Assembly (NCBI GenBank): GCA_041625575.1
Contig: JBFJTG010000118.1
Coordinates: forward strand, 1-9,875
Length of the DNA stretch: 9,875 nucleotides
Reading direction: 5' to 3'
Source of the DNA: Litorivivens sp041625575
Lineage (GTDB): Bacteria > Pseudomonadota > Gammaproteobacteria > Pseudomonadales > Spongiibacteraceae
Numbering within the stretch: position 1 is the stretch's first letter; every line of letters starts with the position of its first letter. Below are positions 6,672 to 9,875 of this stretch, piece by piece. The position numbers and the translations under genes were made by a program. The notes below the pieces were generated by a model. The model made no database searches. It was not told the origin of the DNA and saw only the letters and a list, made by a program, of their open reading frames with translations.

Positions 6672-6696
6672 AGCTTGATCAGTAAAAATTTCGTTT

Positions 6697-6722
6697 TTGT
6701 AGGAGCGAGTCCTGCTCGCGAA
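6697..6722 (+). repeat. REP unit 1 (GTAG-headed palindrome)
   Basis: GTAGGAGC head (6699-6706) running into GCGAG-tcctg-CTCGC (6705-6719), a 5-bp stem with a 5-base loop, and then GAA. The GTAG tetranucleotide before an imperfect palindrome is the mark of REP elements mobilised by RAYT (REP-associated tyrosine transposase) enzymes. The 26 bp are identical to unit 3 except for one base. Confidence 0.85.
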
Positions 6723-6740
6723 TTGCCCGGAATTTGAAGG

Positions 6741-6765
6741 CTCGCCTGCGGGGCAGGCTCCTACA
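6741..6765 (-). repeat. REP unit 2, inverted and diverged
   Basis: On the minus strand it begins TGTAGGAGCCTGCC, with GTAG at 6764-6761. GCCTGC-ggg-GCAGGC (6744-6758) forms a perfect 6-bp stem with a 3-base loop. It faces unit 1, giving the inverted-pair (BIME-like) arrangement, but its stem sequence differs from units 1 and 3. Confidence 0.8.
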
Positions 6766-6813
6766 TAGTTTGGTTTGAGACTTTCCCTAGGCTCAACTTT
6801 TGCGGGTAGGTAT

Positions 6814-6839
6814 TTGTAGGAGCGAGCCCTGCTCGCGAA
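6814..6839 (+). repeat. REP unit 3 (direct copy of unit 1)
   Basis: GTAG head at 6816-6819 and stem GCGAG-ccctg-CTCGC (6822-6836). It is the same 26-bp sequence as unit 1 with one change (C for T at 6827) and lies 117 bp downstream in the same orientation. Confidence 0.85.
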
Positions 6840-7037
6840 ATTTTCTACTTCGCTTGTGTCCTGTAGGCTCCGATCAAGAAAGCCGGTGTAGCCGCTAAGG
6901 GGCGCAACTGCACTGCCGATGGCGTTGCCGTGACCACAAATTAACAAGCCCCAGAATACGTACTTTATGCTGCGCCCGCTCAAGTGGGAGGCAAGGCGTT
7001 TTGCTGTGTCGCTGTTTGTGGGTGTGAATTCCGATGT

Positions 7038-7427
7038 TTATTGTTTGGCGGCTTCAAGCATGGCGGCCATTTTATCTTTCACTAGCATGATGGCTTTGAG
7101 GGGTCGAATCATCACTTTGAATTCGGTGATCTGGTGATTGTCGTTCCAGCTAATGATGTCAACGCCGTTGATTTTTATACCGTCAATTTCGGTTTCAAAT
7201 TCCAGCATAGCGTCGTACTCGCCGATAATTTCTCGGGCATAGCGGAAGTTGCCATTAAACAGCACTAAAAAAGCAGCGCCTAGATACAGTTGAGTGATTG
7301 CTTTGCCTACTTGGGGGCTGTGCACAACGGGCGAATAGAATACCGCGTCGTCGGCAATGAGGGCTTCCAATCCATCGGGATTTCCTGAGCGCACTAAGTC
7401 GTGCCATCGTTCAATAAGCTGAGACAT
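7038..7427 (-). CDS. NTF2/SnoaL-like protein (nuclear transport factor 2 family fold)
   Basis: Small soluble protein of 129 residues with the alpha+beta cone fold pattern of SnoaL-like proteins. An N-terminal helix pair LIERWHDLVRSGNPDGLEALIADDAVFYSP (4-33) has the usual 'D.v.f.sP' edge, followed by VGKAITQLYL (40-49). Then come the strands FRYAREIIGEYDAMLEFETEIDGIKINGVDIISW (61-94), and ITEFKVMIRPLKAI (100-113) before a C-terminal helix. The fold serves both enzymes (isomerases, dehydratases) and simple binding proteins; I cannot name a substrate. The gene begins 12 nt after the DUF2959 lipoprotein stop codon, with AGGAG 8 nt before its ATG; that site overlaps the upstream stop codon, so translational coupling is likely. 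Confidence 0.8.
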   Translation of the reverse strand: MSQLIERWHDLVRSGNPDGLEALIADDAVFYSPVVHSPQVGKAITQLYLGAAFLVLFNGNFRYAREIIGEYDAMLEFETEIDGIKINGVDIISWNDNHQITEFKVMIRPLKAIMLVKDKMAAMLEAAKQ

Positions 7428-7435
7428 GACTCAGG

Positions 7436-7442
7436 CTCCTTA
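7436..7442 (-). promoter_or_regulatory. Stop codon fused to Shine-Dalgarno (TAAGGAG)
   Basis: On the minus strand the DUF2959 stop codon TAA (7442-7440) runs straight into the Shine-Dalgarno site of the next gene, giving TAAGGAG 8 nt before the NTF2-like ATG. A ribosome ending one gene stands on the initiation site of the other, which favours coupled translation. Confidence 0.6.
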
Positions 7443-8075
7443 AGGTTCTAGTTGTTTGATAAAGCTGTTGGACTCGGCAATGGATTTTTCCATGGACGAA
7501 AGCAGTTGTGCGACATTTTTGTTTACACTGCGATACTCACCACGCAGTGCGCCAATCGCGGATGCGTTGAGGTTGTGTTTAAGGTAGAGGGTGTTATCGC
7601 GCAGGGCATCCAGAACCGGGGCGAGTGATTTTTCGGATGCGCGCATGGCATTCATGACCTGCCGGTAGCTGCGCTGGGTTTTCAGCATTTTGCGTTCGCT
7701 ATCGGCGCGCAGGCGCTGGTTGCTGTACTGGCTTAGTTCGGCCTGCCACTCATCGAATAGCGCATCGGCTACGGATTCGACCTTATCGATCCGCTTACTA
7801 ATGTTGTTAGCGGCTGACTCGCTATTTTCATAGGCGGCCTGCAATTTGTCGTACTGTTGCTCCAGTTCACCGCCATCAATGTCGATTACTGCGCGAAACT
7901 GTTCCAGTGCACTGCGAAATTGTGCTTGGCCATCTTGTTGGGCTTCTTGCACATCAACTATGCGATCGGCGAGTATCTCGCGCTTGTGAACGCCAAACTT
8001 TTCCATGGTATTGATGTAGGCCGTTTCACAACCGCTGAGCAATCCCAGTACAAGCAGTGCCGCGAGCATGCGCAT
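7440..8075 (-). CDS. DUF2959 family lipoprotein
   Basis: Predicted lipoprotein of 211 residues of the DUF2959 family; function unknown. The N-terminus MRMLAALLVLGLLSGC is a lipoprotein signal with lipobox LLSG-Cys16. Glu at +2 suits transport to the outer membrane by the Lol system. The mature part is almost wholly helical and charged. It opens with the family-typical AYINTMEKFGVHKREILADRI (19-39), then FRSALEQFRAVIDIDGGELEQQYDKL (53-78), a likely coiled coil with ISKRIDKVESVADALFDEWQAEL (92-114), SERKML (126-131), LYLKHNLNASAIGALRGEY (163-181) and a C-terminal helix. The start is ATG at 8075-8073 with AAGGA about 10 nt upstream. It follows the SDR gene after 63 bp on the same strand and is tightly linked to the NTF2-like gene. 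Confidence 0.88.
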   Translation of the reverse strand: MRMLAALLVLGLLSGCETAYINTMEKFGVHKREILADRIVDVQEAQQDGQAQFRSALEQFRAVIDIDGGELEQQYDKLQAAYENSESAANNISKRIDKVESVADALFDEWQAELSQYSNQRLRADSERKMLKTQRSYRQVMNAMRASEKSLAPVLDALRDNTLYLKHNLNASAIGALRGEYRSVNKNVAQLLSSMEKSIAESNSFIKQLEP

Positions 8076-8138
8076 TGTTGAGCATCCTTAATTTTGTATA
8101 CGAAAACACAGGGTAGTCTAAGCAGCCGGTGGACTCAA

Positions 8139-8948
8139 TTACCTCGGTGGAAAGGACTTTCCGTACATACCGGCGGTAGCCTGACTCATTAGAGTTGATG
8201 TCTGATCCCGGTTTGCATCGCGAAATAGTACTGATGCTGCGCGGTTGTTTTCACCCGCGACAAGCACGGGGCCGCTGCCTAGTGCCGCAAGTCCTTCGCG
8301 GGCAACATCGTCGGCGGCCATCGCTTGCCCGATGTCGATGCCCGAACGCGCCATCGCGGGTGTGTCTGTCGCGCCGGCGATGAGTGCCATGACGTGTACA
8401 CCAAAAGGTTGTAGTTCCTGATACAGGCCTTCGGCAAGAATAATGTCGAACGATTTGGTGGCGCAGTAGCTCGCGATGTAGGCACCGCCAGTAAGACCGG
8501 ACATCGAACTCATGAGCAGAATGCCGCCGCGTCTGCGCAGGCGCATAGCTTGGCCGAGCAGGTGGCAGAGCGTTGTGGGAGAGTGGCAGTTGAGCTGAAT
8601 CAGGCCTAGTGCATCGTCGAGTGGGCGCTCATGAAATAATTCAGCACCATGGGTGGCACCAGCATTGTATATCAGTAAGCCAATCTCTTTGTCGGCGGTG
8701 ATGGCCTGCAGTTGCTCGCCATCGATCGCGTTACTTAAATCAATGCTATGAGTTTCTATGGCGACGTCATAGTTCGCGAGTGCTTGGCGGGCAGTCTGTA
8801 AGGCGGATGTGCGTCGCCCGAGCAGAATCAGATTGATGCCGACTTGCGCGAGTTGCTTGGCAAAGGCCAGCCCAATGCCTTCAGAGCCGCCGGCAATTAA
8901 GGCCCAGGGCCCATATTGTCTGGCAAAATTATTTGCCGGATTCGTCAA
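8139..8948 (-). CDS. SDR family NAD(P)-dependent oxidoreductase
   Basis: Classical short-chain dehydrogenase/reductase of 269 residues; cytoplasmic, substrate unknown. The Rossmann glycine motif is GGSEGIG (20-26), preceded by WALIA. Arg45-Arg46 after the second strand (LILLGRR, 40-46) favours NADP(H). NAG is at 95-97, Asn120 fits the structural/catalytic Asn, MSSMSG (146-151) gives the catalytic Ser, and YCATK (161-165) is the catalytic Tyr-x-x-x-Lys. After it the usual 'PG' turn reads LIAGATDTPAM (189-199), with Ala in place of Pro. The start is TTG at 8948-8946, with GGGAG 6 nt upstream. There is no ATG before the glycine motif. It overlaps the end of the mutarotase gene by 20 bp, which suggests coupled translation. 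Confidence 0.88.
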   Translation of the reverse strand: MTNPANNFARQYGPWALIAGGSEGIGLAFAKQLAQVGINLILLGRRTSALQTARQALANYDVAIETHSIDLSNAIDGEQLQAITADKEIGLLIYNAGATHGAELFHERPLDDALGLIQLNCHSPTTLCHLLGQAMRLRRRGGILLMSSMSGLTGGAYIASYCATKSFDIILAEGLYQELQPFGVHVMALIAGATDTPAMARSGIDIGQAMAADDVAREGLAALGSGPVLVAGENNRAASVLFRDANRDQTSTLMSQATAGMYGKSFPPR

Positions 8949-9852
8949 GAGTCTCTCCCGATATTTTGGTATATAAAGTGTGAGTGTCGCCGGGTAGCAG
9001 GGCGATGCGATTGTGATCTGCGTTGGCGCTTTCTACGCAAAGCATCTTTCGATAGCCGCCTTCGGGAATATCGCCGAGGCGCGCGGACTTTTCTACCCAG
9101 GGGTTCCAGACAACGGTGGAGTTGCTACCCTCCTTGCTTACCCGAATAGCTTTTTTTATGGCGGAATCGCAAATGAGAATGTCGGCGTCGGTATCGTGAT
9201 ACACCCTGTCCAGTTCGCCGTGAAAGCGAATGGGACCACATTGTTTGCAAATGCGATCTTCATTCACTGCATCCCGAAAGAGAGCGCCATCCAAACCCTC
9301 AATCCGAATGTTGTCGATGTCGGAAACCGAGAAATAGCTGTGCAGCGCCGCGCTGATTTCCATTGGCTTATCGCCACTGTTTTTAGTTGTTAACTCTATG
9401 TGTAACGCCGCACCTATGCCAATGTGTAGATGAAGCTCGAAAGGGTGAGGCCATAGCTTTTGGGTGTCGGGACTGGCGCTTAGCGAAAATTCGAGTTGGG
9501 TGTGTTGTTCGTCGCCAGAGACTGTCTCTAACCGCCAGAGTTGATGGCGGGCAAAGCCATGCGAGGGTTTAGTTGGCTCGTCCGGGTGGGGCCCGAACCA
9601 GGGCCAGCACAGGGGAATGCCGCCTCGAATAGAGCTGCCGGCGCGATAGTGCGCTGTGGGGCTAAGCCAGAGTAATTCCCTGTCGCCACGGGGCTGAAAA
9701 CTTAAGACTTGAGCGCCGTAGAGGGAGATGCGCGCACTGCCCTGAATGTTGCTGATCTTAAGTTGTGGTAGGTCGGGAGCCAGATGATCGAGACTTAGCT
9801 GATCGCAATGTGCGATCTTCCTGTGCAACTCTGACATGCTTTGAACTGACAC
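8929..9852 (-). CDS. yeaD: D-hexose-6-phosphate mutarotase (YeaD-like aldose 1-epimerase family)
   Basis: Cytoplasmic enzyme that interconverts the alpha and beta anomers of hexose 6-phosphates, judged by family. The 307 residues match the family length. Visible are RGGIPLCWPWFGPHP (76-90), with the conserved 'RGGIP.CWPWFG', then SHGFAR (97-102), ALHSYFSVSDID (169-180) with a likely catalytic His171, ELDRVYHD (213-220), VVWNPW (247-252) and MLCVESAN (270-277) with the likely catalytic Glu274. There is no signal peptide. GTG at 9852-9850 is preferred to the ATG at 9837 because AGAGG lies 7 nt before the GTG and nothing similar precedes the ATG; the family core starts well after both. It is the first gene seen of the minus-strand block, and the SDR gene overlaps its 3' end by 20 bp. 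Its promoter is outside or at the very edge of the window. The symbol is by homology only. Confidence 0.88.
   Translation of the reverse strand: MSVQSMSELHRKIAHCDQLSLDHLAPDLPQLKISNIQGSARISLYGAQVLSFQPRGDRELLWLSPTAHYRAGSSIRGGIPLCWPWFGPHPDEPTKPSHGFARHQLWRLETVSGDEQHTQLEFSLSASPDTQKLWPHPFELHLHIGIGAALHIELTTKNSGDKPMEISAALHSYFSVSDIDNIRIEGLDGALFRDAVNEDRICKQCGPIRFHGELDRVYHDTDADILICDSAIKKAIRVSKEGSNSTVVWNPWVEKSARLGDIPEGGYRKMLCVESANADHNRIALLPGDTHTLYTKISGETLDESGK
8955..8959 (-). promoter_or_regulatory. Shine-Dalgarno site supporting the TTG start of the SDR gene
   Basis: GGGAG on the minus strand, inside the end of the mutarotase coding region, 6 nt before the TTG at 8948-8946. It explains how a TTG start could be used and supports coupling of the two genes. 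Confidence 0.55.
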
Positions 9853-9859
9853 GAGCTAG

Positions 9860-9864
9860 CCTCT
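9860..9864 (-). promoter_or_regulatory. Shine-Dalgarno site that decides the GTG start of the mutarotase gene
   Basis: AGAGG on the minus strand, 7 nt before the GTG at 9852-9850. The in-frame ATG at 9837-9835 has no purine-rich site in front, so the GTG start is the better call. Confidence 0.5.
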
Positions 9865-9875
9865 GAACTTTCAAA

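Larger units (their letters stand above)
6672..7037. other. 366-bp non-coding gap with a REP cluster
   Basis: Between the Ddn-family gene and the NTF2-like gene, whose 3' ends face each other. The left part (6697-6839) holds three REP palindromes, listed separately. The right part (about 6850-7037) has no gene or tRNA that I can support and no clear terminator. An open frame crosses the gap on the minus strand, but its sequence is made by the REP units (it reads ASRARSYK and ASRTRSYK), so I do not call it a gene. Confidence 0.7.

Noticed and set aside
6841..6890. Possible fourth, degraded REP unit near CCTGTAGGCTCCGA
   Set aside because: It has GTAGG but not the full GTAGGAGC head, and no palindrome follows, so chance resemblance is as likely.
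6582..6983. Open frame of 133 codons on the minus strand across the REP gap
   Set aside because: It begins in non-coding sequence, runs through all three REP units (giving repeated ASRxRSYK peptides) and ends inside the Ddn-family gene on the opposite strand. It shows no domain or Shine-Dalgarno.
1..9875. CRISPR array, tRNA, rRNA, insertion sequence, toxin-antitoxin or defence genes
   Set aside because: Searched by eye on both strands. There are no regularly spaced repeats, cloverleaf-like sequences, transposase motifs or small toxin-like gene pairs apart from the DUF2164/YcxB-like pair, which does not resemble a known toxin-antitoxin module.

Overview
The window looks like an ordinary chromosomal stretch from a free-living, probably marine gammaproteobacterium. 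The Cellvibrionales (Spongiibacteraceae/Halieaceae type) are my best guess. This is inference from the mix of genes: a TonB-dependent receptor of the 'MRGVGSGSNQGFE' type, a DUF2959 lipoprotein, DUF2164, an OFA-like MFS carrier, a Ddn-family protein and GTAG-headed REP repeats. There is no rRNA, tRNA, CRISPR array, IS element, phage gene or obvious defence locus. I found no convincing new multi-gene system and say so plainly.

Layout. (1) Bases 1-311, minus strand: 5' end of a TonB-dependent receptor gene, cut by the window edge, divergent from (2) a luciferase-like (LLM) flavin-dependent monooxygenase at 553-1515 on the plus strand. A class I SAM-dependent methyltransferase follows at 1641-2291. 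(3) A SulP anion transporter with a C-terminal STAS domain (2339-3904, minus) converges on the methyltransferase. A perfect 10-bp stem lies on the SulP stop codon. (4) Two small plus-strand genes come next, DUF2164 (4063-4317) and a YcxB-like membrane protein (4349-4810), with a good promoter candidate in front. (5) An MFS transporter (4794-6038, minus) overlaps the YcxB-like gene tail to tail by 17 bp. It is divergent from (6) a deazaflavin-dependent nitroreductase (Ddn) family protein at 6174-6671. (7) A 366-bp gap (6672-7037) carries three REP-type palindromes with the GTAG head. (8) A minus-strand block fills the rest: hexose-6-phosphate mutarotase (YeaD-like), an SDR oxidoreductase, a DUF2959 lipoprotein and an NTF2/SnoaL-like protein. 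Its first pair overlaps by 20 bp and its second pair is 12 bp apart.

How the genes may work together. Outer-membrane uptake, an LLM monooxygenase, an MFS carrier, a Ddn-like reductase, an SDR and an NTF2-like protein are a mix often found in bacteria that degrade hydrophobic or aromatic compounds. Nothing in the sequence ties them into one pathway, and strand changes split them into at least five transcription units. The two tight pairs, mutarotase-SDR and DUF2959-NTF2, have the best support for translational coupling. Several starts are not ATG: GTG for the receptor and the mutarotase, TTG for the SDR. Each has a well-placed Shine-Dalgarno sequence.
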